Source of the DNA: Leuconostoc holzapfelii
GTDB taxonomy: Bacteria > Bacillota > Bacilli > Lactobacillales > Lactobacillaceae
Assembly: GCF_012396485.1 (NCBI RefSeq)
Contig: NZ_JAAXPO010000011.1
Location: 1 to 37,432, forward strand
Reading direction: 5' to 3'
Length of the DNA stretch: 37,432 bases
Position numbers and translations under genes: made by a program. This document shows positions 22,826-31,317 of the stretch, in pieces. The first letter of the stretch is position 1; every line of letters begins with the position of its first letter. The notes under the pieces were generated by a model. It saw nothing but the letters and a program-made list of their open reading frames with translations, had not been told where the DNA came from and made no database searches.

Positions 22826-23881
22826 CAACGCTCAGCACAAATTGGTATTGGAATTCTTGCCGTCGCCGTTATTGGTGGTGGTATTTACGCCGCAACTCGT
22901 GGCGGATCAGATGCAGCAAACAAAAACTATACAGCTGCACTTGTCACTGATGGTGGTGGTATTGACGACCGTTCATTTAACCAATCAGCTTGGACTGGTT
23001 TGCAAGCTTATGGTAAGGACAATAAGTTAAAGCAAGGCACAACGGGGTATAACTACTTCCAAAGTTCAGACACTTCAGACATTAAGACAAACTTGCAAAC
23101 TGCCGTCAAGGGTGGTTATAAGTTGGTTTATGGTGTTGGGTTTGCTGCAGCACCAGCAATGAACACGGTGGCTAAGGCCAACCCTAAGACTGACTTTGCT
23201 ATTATCGATGCGGTTGTACCAGATAAGAACGTCGCATCATTGATGTTCCAATCAGAACAATCATCATACCTTGCTGGTGTGGCGGCTGCTAAGCAAACAA
23301 AGTCACACACAGTTGGCTTCATTGGTGGTGTGCATGGTGACATCATTGACACATTTGAAGCTGGCTTTAAGGCTGGTGTAAAGGCAACTAACCCTGATAT
23401 CAAGGTTGTAACCCAATATGCCGATTCATTTACTGATGCAGCGAAGGGTAAGACAATTGCCGCTTCAATGATTGCTGGTGGTGCCGATGTGATTTTCCAA
23501 GCTGCTGGTGGGACTGGTTCAGGTGTTTTTGCTGAAGCAAAGGCCAACAACCAAAAGTTGTCAGCTGATTCAGACAAGAAAGTTTGGGTCATCGGTGTTG
23601 ATATGGATCAAAAGCAAGACGGTGATTACACTGACAAGGACAACAAGAAGTCAAACTTCACGCTTGTCTCAGCTGTGAAGCGCGTCGACAACGCTGTTGA
23701 ATCATTGACAAACAAGGCAAGCAAGGGCAACTTCCCTGGTGGCAAGACAATTACTTACGGTTTGAAGCAAAACGGTGTTGGCTTGGCAAAGGATTCAGCT
23801 TCTGCAGATGTCTGGTCAGCAGTTGAAGCCGCACAAAAGAAGATTATTGCTGGTGACATTAAGGTACCGGTACACCCATAA
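22823..23881 (+). CDS. bmpA: BMP family nucleoside-binding protein
   Basis: This 352-residue substrate-binding protein belongs to the BMP/PnrA (Med) family, which delivers purine nucleosides to an ABC transporter. It shows the family start ALVTDGGGIDDRSFNQSAW (about 40-58), then GVGFAAAPAMN, FIGGVHGDIIDTFEAGF and FQAAGGTGSGVF, and the WVIGVDMDQ motif. The N-terminus MQRSAQIGIGILAVAVIGGG is a hydrophobic signal/anchor with no cysteine; the usual lipobox is absent, and there is no cysteine in the whole protein, so it is presumably held by an uncleaved helix. Lysine is nearly always AAG, a sign of high expression compared with its neighbours. No ABC subunits follow. CGAAC boxes upstream suggest purine control. 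Tandem terminators follow. Confidence 0.88.
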   Translation: MQRSAQIGIGILAVAVIGGGIYAATRGGSDAANKNYTAALVTDGGGIDDRSFNQSAWTGLQAYGKDNKLKQGTTGYNYFQSSDTSDIKTNLQTAVKGGYKLVYGVGFAAAPAMNTVAKANPKTDFAIIDAVVPDKNVASLMFQSEQSSYLAGVAAAKQTKSHTVGFIGGVHGDIIDTFEAGFKAGVKATNPDIKVVTQYADSFTDAAKGKTIAASMIAGGADVIFQAAGGTGSGVFAEAKANNQKLSADSDKKVWVIGVDMDQKQDGDYTDKDNKKSNFTLVSAVKRVDNAVESLTNKASKGNFPGGKTITYGLKQNGVGLAKDSASADVWSAVEAAQKKIIAGDIKVPVHP

Positions 23882-23888
23882 TTGGATT

Positions 23889-23923
23889 AAAAAGCAAAAA
23901 GTCTGAACTTTTAGCTTTTTTTT
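23889..23923 (+). terminator. First terminator after bmp
   Basis: AAAAAGCAAAAAGT (23889-23902) pairs with ACTTTTAGCTTTTT (one mismatch) around CTGA and runs into eight T. Confidence 0.75.
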
Positions 23924-23961
23924 GCGATTAAAATATACGTATTTTAATCGCTTTTGTTTCT
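23924..23961 (+). terminator. Second terminator after bmp
   Basis: GCGATTAAAATA (23924-23935) and TATTTTAATCGC (23940-23951) form a perfect 12-bp stem with loop TACG, followed by TTTTGTTTCTT. Two terminators in tandem fit a strongly transcribed gene. Confidence 0.7.
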
Positions 23962-24092
23962 TGATGAGGCGTTTTCTAGGTTTAATGCCAGTCAATAAAT
24001 ATAAAATGATAAACAATGTTCGTCATATTATTCATTAACGAGATTTCATGTCAAGAAAGATGACATAGACAAGCTGCAGCCATGATGTCGTT

Positions 24093-24101
24093 TGATAGAA
24101 T
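24093..24101 (+). promoter_or_regulatory. Extended -10 close to the first gln permease start
   Basis: TGATAGAAT is a TGn-TAGAAT extended -10, the same 9-mer as in front of the glycosyltransferase. Nine bases separate it from the ATG at 24111, so the leader would be about three bases. No ribosome binding site lies in the gap. Upstream are a half-site ATGTTCGT (about 24018) and a small hairpin ATGTCA/TGACAT. Confidence 0.45.
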
Positions 24102-24110
24102 GATGATATT

Positions 24111-25559
24111 ATGAAAAAAATTAAAAAATATGTGTTGATTGTCGCGATAGTATTGCTGTCGTTTGTAGGCATGGGAATTGAAGCGCACGCCGCCGATAAA
24201 CCAAATTATGTGATTACGACGGATGCAACGTATCCACCCTTTGATTTTCAAGATAAAAATAACCAGTATACGGGTATTGATCAAGAAATCTTGAAAACCA
24301 TTGCCAAACGTGAAGGGTTCACTTACACGTTGAAGCCCATGAGTTTCAACTCAGCAACGCAATCTGTTGCTTCGGATCAAGCTGATGGTGTCATTGCTGG
24401 CATGTCAATCACAGATGAACGTCGGGCCGTTTTTGATTTTGGCACACCATACTATCGTTCAGGTATTGGTTGGGCGGTTAAAAAAGGGTCAAATATCAAG
24501 TCATTAAAAGATTTGAAGGGAAAAACCGTTGCCATTAAGACGGGTACTTCAGGGGCGGATTATGCCTTATCAATTCAAAAACAATACGGCTTTAAGGTCG
24601 TTTATTTTAACGACTCAGATACCCTTTACAATGATGTGATCAACGATAATTCACAGGCAACATTTGGTGATTTGCCTGTCATTCAATATGCTGTTAAGAA
24701 TGGGACAGCACTCAAAGTGATGAACCCTAAAGCACCAATTCAAGCCGGATGGTATGGTTTTGCCGTGAAGAAAGGCAAGAATGCGCAATTGTTGGCAGCG
24801 TTCAACAAAGGTTTTGCCGCGATTAAAAAAGACGGCACGTACGATAAAATTGTAGCCAAGTATCTTGGTGCCAGCGCTGCGACATTCACAGGTAGTAAGA
24901 AGGATAATAATTCCACTTGGGGGATTTTAAAAGCGAACCGATCAGCTTTCCTTCAAGGTTTGTGGCAAACGGTGCTTCTGACAGTATTTGGTATTGTCTT
25001 GGCCTCACTTTGGGGTATTATTCTTGGTGTGATGGGCGTGAGCCAAAATGCGGTCGTGCGTGGCATTTCAACGACCATTATTTACATTTTCCGTGGGTTA
25101 CCATTGATGGTATTGGCATTCTTCATCTATATCGGCTTGCCTGGTGTCATTGGTATGAAAATACCAGCGGTCACGGCCGGTATTCTAACATTGGTCTTGA
25201 ATGAAGGCGCATATACAGGCGCGTTTGTGCGTGGCGGTTTTGAAGCAGTTGATCGTGGTCAGATGGAAGCCGCACGTTCATTGGGCTTACCCTATAGTCG
25301 CGCCATGCGCCGTGTCATTATGCCACAAGGCATTCGGATTATGATTCCAAGCTTTATTAACCAGTTTATTATTACCCTTAAAGATACGTCGATTTTATCG
25401 GCCATTGGTATTTTAGAACTCACGCAAACAGGTAGCTTAATTGTTTCGCGTAATTCTCAAGGATTCCGTGTCTGGGCGATTGTTGCTGTGATATACTTAA
25501 TTGTGATTACGTTACTCACATGGTTGAGTAATTGGGTAGAAAAGAGGAGCCACGCATGA
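24111..25559 (+). CDS. glnP: Fused glutamine-type ABC substrate-binding/permease protein
   Basis: This 482-residue fusion of an extracytoplasmic amino-acid-binding domain to a permease is the GlnPH layout of lactic acid bacteria, importing glutamine/glutamate or related polar amino acids. A signal helix (residues 1-27, ending AHA) leads into the SBP domain (about 30-255: [58 protein letters not shown]). The permease domain (about 270-480) has the EAA loop [17 protein letters not shown]. No ribosome binding site is seen; a possible -10 is nine bases upstream. The ATPase glnQ overlaps by four bases. A paralogue lies at 26412-27851. Substrate specificity cannot be read from sequence. Confidence 0.9.
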   Translation: MKKIKKYVLIVAIVLLSFVGMGIEAHAADKPNYVITTDATYPPFDFQDKNNQYTGIDQEILKTIAKREGFTYTLKPMSFNSATQSVASDQADGVIAGMSITDERRAVFDFGTPYYRSGIGWAVKKGSNIKSLKDLKGKTVAIKTGTSGADYALSIQKQYGFKVVYFNDSDTLYNDVINDNSQATFGDLPVIQYAVKNGTALKVMNPKAPIQAGWYGFAVKKGKNAQLLAAFNKGFAAIKKDGTYDKIVAKYLGASAATFTGSKKDNNSTWGILKANRSAFLQGLWQTVLLTVFGIVLASLWGIILGVMGVSQNAVVRGISTTIIYIFRGLPLMVLAFFIYIGLPGVIGMKIPAVTAGILTLVLNEGAYTGAFVRGGFEAVDRGQMEAARSLGLPYSRAMRRVIMPQGIRIMIPSFINQFIITLKDTSILSAIGILELTQTGSLIVSRNSQGFRVWAIVAVIYLIVITLLTWLSNWVEKRSHA

Positions 25560-26308
25560 GTGATGCGCAAACAAAAGTTAAAGTCCACGTTGAAAACGTC
25601 AACAAATCTTATGGTGACAACCACGTTTTGCGAGATATTTCGTTAGATGTTTCTGAAAATGAAGTCGTTGTGATGATTGGCCCTTCTGGTTCAGGTAAGT
25701 CAACTTTCTTACGGATGTTAAACCAGTTGGAAACGCCAGATAACGGCACGATTGTTGTGGATGGTTTTGACATCTCTGATAAAGCGACGGATATCAACAA
25801 AGTGCGCGAAAATATCGGGATGGTTTTCCAAAACTTTAACTTGTTTAACAACTATACCGTCCTTGAAAACATCATGTTGGCCCCAGTTGAATTAGGGAAG
25901 TTAGATAAGGCAGCGGCTGAGAAAAAGGCCCGAGAATTGTTGGCAACAGTTGGCTTGAGTGATAAAGCTGACGTTTCAGTCAATTCATTGTCTGGTGGTC
26001 AAAAGCAACGCATTGCCATTGCCCGTGCTTTAGCAATGTCACCAGATGTGATGCTATTTGATGAACCAACATCAGCCTTGGATCCAGAAATGGTTGGCGA
26101 TGTGTTGAATGTTATGAAGAACTTAGCTGATTCTGGTATGACGATGATTATCGTGACACATGAAATGGGCTTTGCCAAGCAAGTGGCTGACCGGGTTGTT
26201 TTCTTTGAGTCAGGTAAGATTCAAGAATCTGGTACACCAGAAGCAGTCTTTAACACACCTAAAAATGCACGTTTACAAGAGTTCTTAAGCAAGGTCATGC
26301 ATGCCTAA
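25556..26308 (+). CDS. glnQ: Glutamine-type ABC transporter ATPase
   Basis: This 250-residue polar-amino-acid ABC ATPase powers the fused permease(s). Walker [10 protein letters not shown] is at about residues 42-50, with the Q-loop in [10 protein letters not shown], signature LSGGQKQR at about 146-153, Walker [15 protein letters not shown], and the H-loop in [10 protein letters not shown]. The start at 25556 was chosen for AGAGGAG eight bases upstream and the four-base overlap with the stop of the permease gene; the longer frame begins inside it. Only this ATPase lies between the two fused permeases and probably serves both. A terminator follows. Confidence 0.93.
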   Translation: MSDAQTKVKVHVENVNKSYGDNHVLRDISLDVSENEVVVMIGPSGSGKSTFLRMLNQLETPDNGTIVVDGFDISDKATDINKVRENIGMVFQNFNLFNNYTVLENIMLAPVELGKLDKAAAEKKARELLATVGLSDKADVSVNSLSGGQKQRIAIARALAMSPDVMLFDEPTSALDPEMVGDVLNVMKNLADSGMTMIIVTHEMGFAKQVADRVVFFESGKIQESGTPEAVFNTPKNARLQEFLSKVMHA

Positions 26309-26357
26309 TGCGCTTGCCTAGGGTAACTTAAACTTTTCGTGCATCAAACGATAGGAT

Positions 26358-26384
26358 AAAGCCGACCGTTTGGTCGACTTTTTT
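26358..26384 (+). terminator. Terminator after glnQ
   Basis: AAAGCCGACC pairs with GGTCGACTTT (one mismatch) around GTTT and ends in six T. The second permease gene lies 28 bases further; partial read-through is possible. Confidence 0.65.
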
Positions 26385-26411
26385 GTGGCGTAGAGGGAGA
26401 GATTTGAGATC

Positions 26412-27851
26412 ATGTTAAAAAAATTCGGTTTTGGTTTTGCAGCAATCGTCTTGCTATGGCTCATGGCACCAACGGTGTCAGCCAATGAACCACACTATAC
26501 GATTACAACTGATGCAACTTATGCACCGTTTACATTCCAAGATAAAAACAGTCAATATGTCGGCATTGAGCAAGACATGATGAAAGCCATCGCAAAGCGT
26601 GAAGGCTTCACTTACACGATGAAGCCAATGAGTTTCAACTCAGCAGCGCAACTGGTATCCAACGGGCAAGCCGATGGGATTATTGCCGGCATGTCCATTA
26701 CGCCAGAACGGCGCCAAGTCTATGATTTTTCAACGCCTTATTACAAGACGGGTGTCGCTTGGATTGTTAAAAAAGACAGCAAAATCAAGTCACTCGAAGA
26801 TTTAAAGGGACAAACGGTCGCATTGAAAACTGGGACAGCAGCCTCTGAATATGGTTTGTCCCTACAAGCGAAATATGGTTTTAAGGTCAAGTACTTTAAT
26901 GACACGGATACCATGTATAACGATGTGGCGGTTGGTAATTCAGCAGCGACTTTTGAAGATATGCCAGTGATTCAATATGCCATCAAAAATGGTATGAAAT
27001 TAAAAGTGATGAATCCTAACCAGCCAGGTAATGCCGGTTCTTATGGCTTTGCTGTGGAAAAGCATAAGAACAAAGCACTCTTAACCGCTTTTAATCGTGG
27101 GTTTGCTGCAATCAAAAAAGATGGGACGTATGATAAAATTGTGGCCAAGTACCTTGGCGCAAGCCAAGCTACTTTCTCGGGCACAAAAGCAGACAATGAG
27201 ACAGTTTTTGGCATTTTAAAGTCCAATCAGCAAGCTTTGGTCAGCGGTCTTTGGCAAACGATTGAATTGACAGTCATTGCGATTGTATTGGCTTCCATTT
27301 GGGGGATTTTGCTTGGTGTGATGGGTGTGAGCCAAATGGCTTGGGTTCGGGGACTTTCGACGACAATTATTTATATCTTCCGTGGCTTGCCGTTGATGGT
27401 GTTGGCGTTCTTTATTTACATTGGGTTGCCTGGTTTGACTGGGGTAAAAATTCCAGCCTTTACCGCCGGCATTGTAACATTAATCCTCAATGAAGGGGCT
27501 TATACAGGGGCCTTTGTGCGTGGCGGTTTTGAAGCGGTTGATCGTGGTCAGATGGAAGCTGCCCGTTCACTGGGATTGCCCTATGGCAAAGCGATGCGTC
27601 GCGTGATTATGCCGCAAGGTTTGCGCATTATGGTCCCAAGCTTTATTAACCAGTTCATCATCACGTTGAAAGATACGTCGATTCTATCGGCCATTGGCTT
27701 ACTTGAATTGACACAGACAGGCTCATTGATCGTGGCACGTAATTCGCAAGGCTTCCGCGTTTGGGCAATTATTGCCATTGTCTATCTCATCTTGATTACG
27801 TTGTTAACTTGGCTGAGTCGTTGGGTAGAAAATAAAATGACGATGCAATAA
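26412..27851 (+). CDS. glnP: Second fused glutamine-type ABC binding/permease protein
   Basis: This 479-residue paralogue of the protein at 24111-25559 is collinear along its whole length with long identical stretches (for example the EAA loop [15 protein letters not shown] and [17 protein letters not shown]). The signal helix is different (MLKKFGFGFAAIVLLWLMAP, cleavage after VSA). The binding domain has the same motifs (TTDATYAPFTFQDKN, GMSITPERR, ATFEDMPVI), with more differences there than in the membrane part, which suggests a changed substrate preference. A ribosome binding site, GGGAGAG, is ten bases before the ATG. It has no ATPase of its own; GlnQ upstream is the likely partner. It is followed by a hairpin that also reaches the coiA start. 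Confidence 0.9.
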   Translation: MLKKFGFGFAAIVLLWLMAPTVSANEPHYTITTDATYAPFTFQDKNSQYVGIEQDMMKAIAKREGFTYTMKPMSFNSAAQLVSNGQADGIIAGMSITPERRQVYDFSTPYYKTGVAWIVKKDSKIKSLEDLKGQTVALKTGTAASEYGLSLQAKYGFKVKYFNDTDTMYNDVAVGNSAATFEDMPVIQYAIKNGMKLKVMNPNQPGNAGSYGFAVEKHKNKALLTAFNRGFAAIKKDGTYDKIVAKYLGASQATFSGTKADNETVFGILKSNQQALVSGLWQTIELTVIAIVLASIWGILLGVMGVSQMAWVRGLSTTIIYIFRGLPLMVLAFFIYIGLPGLTGVKIPAFTAGIVTLILNEGAYTGAFVRGGFEAVDRGQMEAARSLGLPYGKAMRRVIMPQGLRIMVPSFINQFIITLKDTSILSAIGLLELTQTGSLIVARNSQGFRVWAIIAIVYLILITLLTWLSRWVENKMTMQ

Positions 27852-27858
27852 ATCACAT

Positions 27859-27900
27859 AAAAGCACCACACGTTCGTATGATGAATGAGAGGTGCTTTTT
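27859..27900 (+). terminator. Terminator-like hairpin covering the coiA ribosome site
   Basis: AAAAGCACC (27859-27867) pairs perfectly with GGTGCTTTT (27891-27899) across a 23-base loop and ends in TTTTT, directly before the coiA ATG at 27901. The 3' arm contains the second half of coiA's ribosome binding site GAGAGGTG. It may both terminate the gln transcript and hide the coiA start on read-through RNA. Confidence 0.55.
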
Positions 27901-28929
27901 ATGTTGATTGCTTTAGATGAGAATAAAGCGTATACGCCAGCGCAACAGGCAGATGGGCAGCAAGTTTATCGCTGTCCGGGTTGTCGTGAAGTGGTTCATT
28001 TACGCCAGGGTGACATTAAACAGCCGCATTTTGCCCATCAAGCAGGTGCCGCTTGTCAAACTTTTACAGAAAATGAATCGCCCCAGCACTTAGCTGGCAA
28101 GCTGCAACTAGCGACGTATTGTCAACAGTTTGGTACGGTCTTCCTTGAAGCGGTGCTGCCGGAAATTCAGCAGCGACCAGACCTACTCCTAGTCCGTGGC
28201 ACGGAACGGCTGGCCATTGAATATCAATGTAGCCCAATTACTCAAAAGCGCCTTGATGCGCGAAATGCGGGGTATCGGCAGCACAACATTTCAGTCGTTT
28301 GGGTGTTGGGGCCAACGTATTATCACCGGCAGCTGGCGCAGCGAACAATTTTAAAATTTCTCACCAAAGTAGGCTTAACGTTCTATTTACCCGATACACA
28401 ACAATTTATCCAGCGGGCCCAGTTTGAAAAAATTGATTTTGGACGGCTCACCTATGTAGAACAAAGCAGTCCGCAATGGCTGAATCACGAATTACCCGGC
28501 AAGCCACACGCAATTGACCTGGTGAAACAAATTTACAAGCTACAACAGTTGGTATTACAGCAACGAGTGGATAAACAGCTTATCGCTTACCTTTATCAAC
28601 AAGAACGCCTGTTGTTACAGGCGCCACTGTGGATTCATCAAGGGCGGACGTTTGGTTTGACAATCAGTAACTGGCAATGGCGCCTACAGTGTCTCTTGTT
28701 CCTTGAAAAAGTGGGCGTTGGCCATGTGAGTCAACAACAGCATTTCATGAACAAGTTCAAACGCTATGTCTTAGGATCCGCTGAATTTCAATCTCAGCAA
28801 GTGCGGGGGTTATTAGTTGAGCCAGAACAACAAGCGTTCATTCAACTTAAAGGCGCCTATCTGTTAGTCACAGCGTTGCCCGTCTGGTATGGCTCACTAC
28901 AACAAAAATTAGGCCAAGTGAGAAAATAG
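27901..28929 (+). CDS. coiA: Competence protein CoiA
   Basis: This 342-residue CoiA-like protein is a late competence factor needed for recombination of incoming DNA during transformation. Three parts are visible: an N-terminal zinc-binding region (about 20-55, CPGCREVVHLR...HFAHQAGAAC), the nuclease-like core with the acidic pair RPDLLL and the AIEYQ (PD-(D/E)xK pattern, about residues 95-115), and a long helical C-terminus. I chose the ATG at 27901, with GAGAGGTG seven bases upstream; the frame could start at a GTG nine bases earlier. No other com gene is in the window. pepF follows, as in other Firmicutes where coiA and pepF are neighbours. Confidence 0.85.
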   Translation: MLIALDENKAYTPAQQADGQQVYRCPGCREVVHLRQGDIKQPHFAHQAGAACQTFTENESPQHLAGKLQLATYCQQFGTVFLEAVLPEIQQRPDLLLVRGTERLAIEYQCSPITQKRLDARNAGYRQHNISVVWVLGPTYYHRQLAQRTILKFLTKVGLTFYLPDTQQFIQRAQFEKIDFGRLTYVEQSSPQWLNHELPGKPHAIDLVKQIYKLQQLVLQQRVDKQLIAYLYQQERLLLQAPLWIHQGRTFGLTISNWQWRLQCLLFLEKVGVGHVSQQQHFMNKFKRYVLGSAEFQSQQVRGLLVEPEQQAFIQLKGAYLLVTALPVWYGSLQQKLGQVRK

Positions 28930-28954
28930 TGATAAAATAAAGTATGATATTTTA

Positions 28955-29012
28955 AGAAGGGAATGCCGAATAATCCACCTGATTTGAAGATTGTTCGGCC
29001 ACAATAGTGATG
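28955..29012 (+). promoter_or_regulatory. Split ribosome binding site of pepF with hairpin
   Basis: AGAAGGGA (28955-28962) lies 44 bases before the first pepF start codon (GTG 29007, or ATG 29010). The gap holds an inverted repeat, GCCGAATAATC (28965-28975) with GATTGTTCGGC (28989-28999), all eleven pairs formed (one G-U). When folded, the effective spacing is about nine to twelve bases. A 14-codon frame starts at 28963 and ends in TAG just before the GTG, but its ATG directly abuts the ribosome site. Confidence 0.55.
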
Positions 29013-30800
29013 GCACAATTAACACGGGATGAAGTACCTGAAAATCTAACTTGGAATTTAACCACAATTTTTGCAACTGATGACGCTTGGGAAGCGGCGT
29101 ATGATGCAGTACATCAGGGCGCACAGACATTAAAACAATTTGCAGGGCATGTGGGCGATTCTGCGTTAGCGCTGCAAACAGCACTTGAAGCCGATCTTGA
29201 TGTCGAACGGCAATTAGAAAAGGTGTATGTGTACGCACACCAAATTTATGATCAAGATACGACGAATCAGAAGTATGCGGCCTTTAACAGCCGGGCGCAA
29301 GCTTTATGGTCAGAGGTGAGCGAGGCCACTTCATATTTTCAACCAGAAGTTTTAGCCATACCTGAATCAACGCTGGCTGACTATTTAACCACGCCAGGTC
29401 TCAAACCTTATCAACATCTATTTGACCAAATTCTAGCGCAAAAGCCACACACATTGCCCGCCGAACAAGAAGCTTTGCTTGCGGGCGCAGGCGATATTTT
29501 TAATGCGTCAGAGAACACCTTTGGTGCTTTAGATAATTCAGACATGACTTTTGGGGATGTCCACACTGAATCTGGCGAAGTGGTGCCATTGACTAATGGG
29601 CTCTATAGTTTGTTGTTGGAGTCAAAGTCTCGCGATTTGCGTCAAGAGGCTTTTGAAACTTTGTATGACAGTTACATTGGGTTACAAAATACATTCGCTT
29701 CAACGCTGTCATCACATGTCAAAGGGCATAACTATTTAGCCAAAGTCCGGCATTATCAATCCGCGCGTGAAGCTGCGATTCTACCCCATAGTTTGCCAAC
29801 CGCCGTTTTTGAGACACTGCGAGCAACAGTTGAAGACAACTTGCCGCTTTTGCACCGCTTTGTCTCACTCCGCAAGCAAGTTTTGGGTGTTGAAGATGTC
29901 CATTCTTACGACCTCTATGTGCCGTTGGTTGATGAAATTGATTTTGATGTGACGTATGATAAAGCCAAAGCCATTGTGTTAGCCGCCTTAGCGCCATTGG
30001 GCGAAGACTATGTCGCTGTTGTGCAAAAGGCGTTTGATGAACGTTGGATTGATGTGGTGGAGAACAAAGGTAAGCGCACAGGCGCATATTCAAGTGGGAC
30101 TTACGACACGAAGCCATTTATTTTGTTGAACTGGCAAAATAACTTGAACAACGTATACACTTTGGCACACGAAATGGGCCACTCTGTACATTCTTATTTG
30201 ACACGGCAAGCGCAGCCATACCACTACGGCGATTATCCCATTTTCTTGGCAGAAATTGCGTCAACGACAAATGAAAGCTTACTGACTGATTACTTGTTAA
30301 AGACAAACGATGACCCTAAGTTCCAAGCTTACGTGCTGAACCAGTATCTTGATGGCTTCAAGGGGACGGTGTTTAGACAAACGCAATTTGCTGAGTTTGA
30401 AGATTGGATCCATGAACAAAGTGCTGCTGGGGTAGCTTTGACAGCAGATGCGATGTCTTCGTACTATGCTGCTTTGAATCAAAAATACTACGGCCCAGAT
30501 TTGTTCCCTGATGAAGCGATCGCTTATGAGTGGGCACGTATTCCACATTTCTACTACAATTACTATGTTTATCAATACGCCACAGGTGAGGCTGCGGCCA
30601 CAACGTTGGCTGACCGTATTTTGAATCAGGACGGGGCGACAGCCTATAAGACTTATTTGAAGGCTGGCTCGTCAGATTATCCATTGGCCGTGATTGGTCA
30701 AGCCGGTGTGGATATGACGCAAGCAGACTATTTGAAGCAAGCTTTTGGTGTGTTTGCTACGCGTCTTGACCAATTGACCGCTTTATTGTTAGCACAATAA
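29010..30800 (+). CDS. pepF: Oligoendopeptidase F (M3B)
   Basis: This 596-residue zinc metallopeptidase of family M3 cuts oligopeptides of roughly 7-17 residues in the cytoplasm, part of nitrogen scavenging and peptide turnover. The active-site motif HEMGH is at residues 387-391 with the third ligand in EIASTTNE (about 412-419). The N-terminal helical part begins with the family's RDEVPENLTWNLTTIFATDD. Length is typical (about 600). The start may be GTG 29007 or ATG 29010; neither has a ribosome binding site nearby, but one lies upstream of a perfect hairpin (28955-29012). It follows coiA by about 80 bases, as in other Firmicutes. Confidence 0.93.
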   Translation: MAQLTRDEVPENLTWNLTTIFATDDAWEAAYDAVHQGAQTLKQFAGHVGDSALALQTALEADLDVERQLEKVYVYAHQIYDQDTTNQKYAAFNSRAQALWSEVSEATSYFQPEVLAIPESTLADYLTTPGLKPYQHLFDQILAQKPHTLPAEQEALLAGAGDIFNASENTFGALDNSDMTFGDVHTESGEVVPLTNGLYSLLLESKSRDLRQEAFETLYDSYIGLQNTFASTLSSHVKGHNYLAKVRHYQSAREAAILPHSLPTAVFETLRATVEDNLPLLHRFVSLRKQVLGVEDVHSYDLYVPLVDEIDFDVTYDKAKAIVLAALAPLGEDYVAVVQKAFDERWIDVVENKGKRTGAYSSGTYDTKPFILLNWQNNLNNVYTLAHEMGHSVHSYLTRQAQPYHYGDYPIFLAEIASTTNESLLTDYLLKTNDDPKFQAYVLNQYLDGFKGTVFRQTQFAEFEDWIHEQSAAGVALTADAMSSYYAALNQKYYGPDLFPDEAIAYEWARIPHFYYNYYVYQYATGEAAATTLADRILNQDGATAYKTYLKAGSSDYPLAVIGQAGVDMTQADYLKQAFGVFATRLDQLTALLLAQ

Positions 30801-30808
30801 GCGACAGG

Positions 30809-30857
30809 ATTTGTCCCTAAATCATGATTAAAATTATGGTAAAATAATAGGACAAAT
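30809..30857 (+). repeat. Inverted repeat framing the cdd promoter
   Basis: ATTTGTCC (30809-30816) and GGACAAAT (30850-30857) are perfect complements 33 bases apart; a TAAAAT -10-like box (30840-30845) sits between. They may be operator half-sites for cdd or the arms of a structure. No regulator can be assigned. Confidence 0.3.
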
Positions 30858-30871
30858 ACTGGAGAAAAAAC

Positions 30872-31270
30872 ATGCAAACGATGCCACCAGAAGCGCTCGT
30901 TAAGCTGGCACTACAAGCGCTTGACGAGACATATACGCCCTATTCACATTTTCCTGTAGGAGCCGCCTTGCAGACTGCAAGCGGTGAAATTTTTAAAGGG
31001 ATCAATATTGAAAATGTGTCGTTTGGTCTCACGAACTGTGCTGAACGGACCGCCATTTTTAGCGCTGTGGCTGCTGGGCATCGCCAATTTAACGGCTTAG
31101 TCATTGCGGGTCGCACCCATGAACCGATTGCGCCATGTGGCGCATGTCGGCAAGTGATGGTAGAATTTTTTGCCCCAGACATGCCTATTTGGCTGATTAA
31201 CGACACTGCCCAAGCAGTTCAAACAACCATTGCGGATTTGATGCCGGGTGCATTTAACACACTTGAATAA
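30872..31270 (+). CDS. cdd: Cytidine deaminase
   Basis: This 132-residue tetrameric zinc enzyme converts cytidine and deoxycytidine to uridine and deoxyuridine in pyrimidine salvage. The catalytic zinc site is clear: Cys56 and the proton-shuttling Glu58 in NCAERTAIF, and Cys89 and Cys92 in PCGACRQ. The N-terminal substrate motif YSHFPVGAAL (about 24-33) and the NIENVSFGLTNCAER block match the family. GGAG lies before the ATG. It has its own short upstream region with an inverted repeat, and is followed by the 2-hydroxyacid dehydrogenase 47 bases on. Confidence 0.95.
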   Translation: MQTMPPEALVKLALQALDETYTPYSHFPVGAALQTASGEIFKGINIENVSFGLTNCAERTAIFSAVAAGHRQFNGLVIAGRTHEPIAPCGACRQVMVEFFAPDMPIWLINDTAQAVQTTIADLMPGAFNTLE

Positions 31271-31317
31271 TATACGTTGAGCTGATAGTTCAACTACTTG
31301 GTTTAGAAGGAGCGCTT

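Noticed and set aside
28963-29006. 14-codon frame MPNNPPDLKIVRPQ ending just before pepF, considered as a leader peptide
   Set aside because: The ATG is adjacent to the SD with no spacer. The frame mostly coincides with the hairpin arms; kept only as an alternative.
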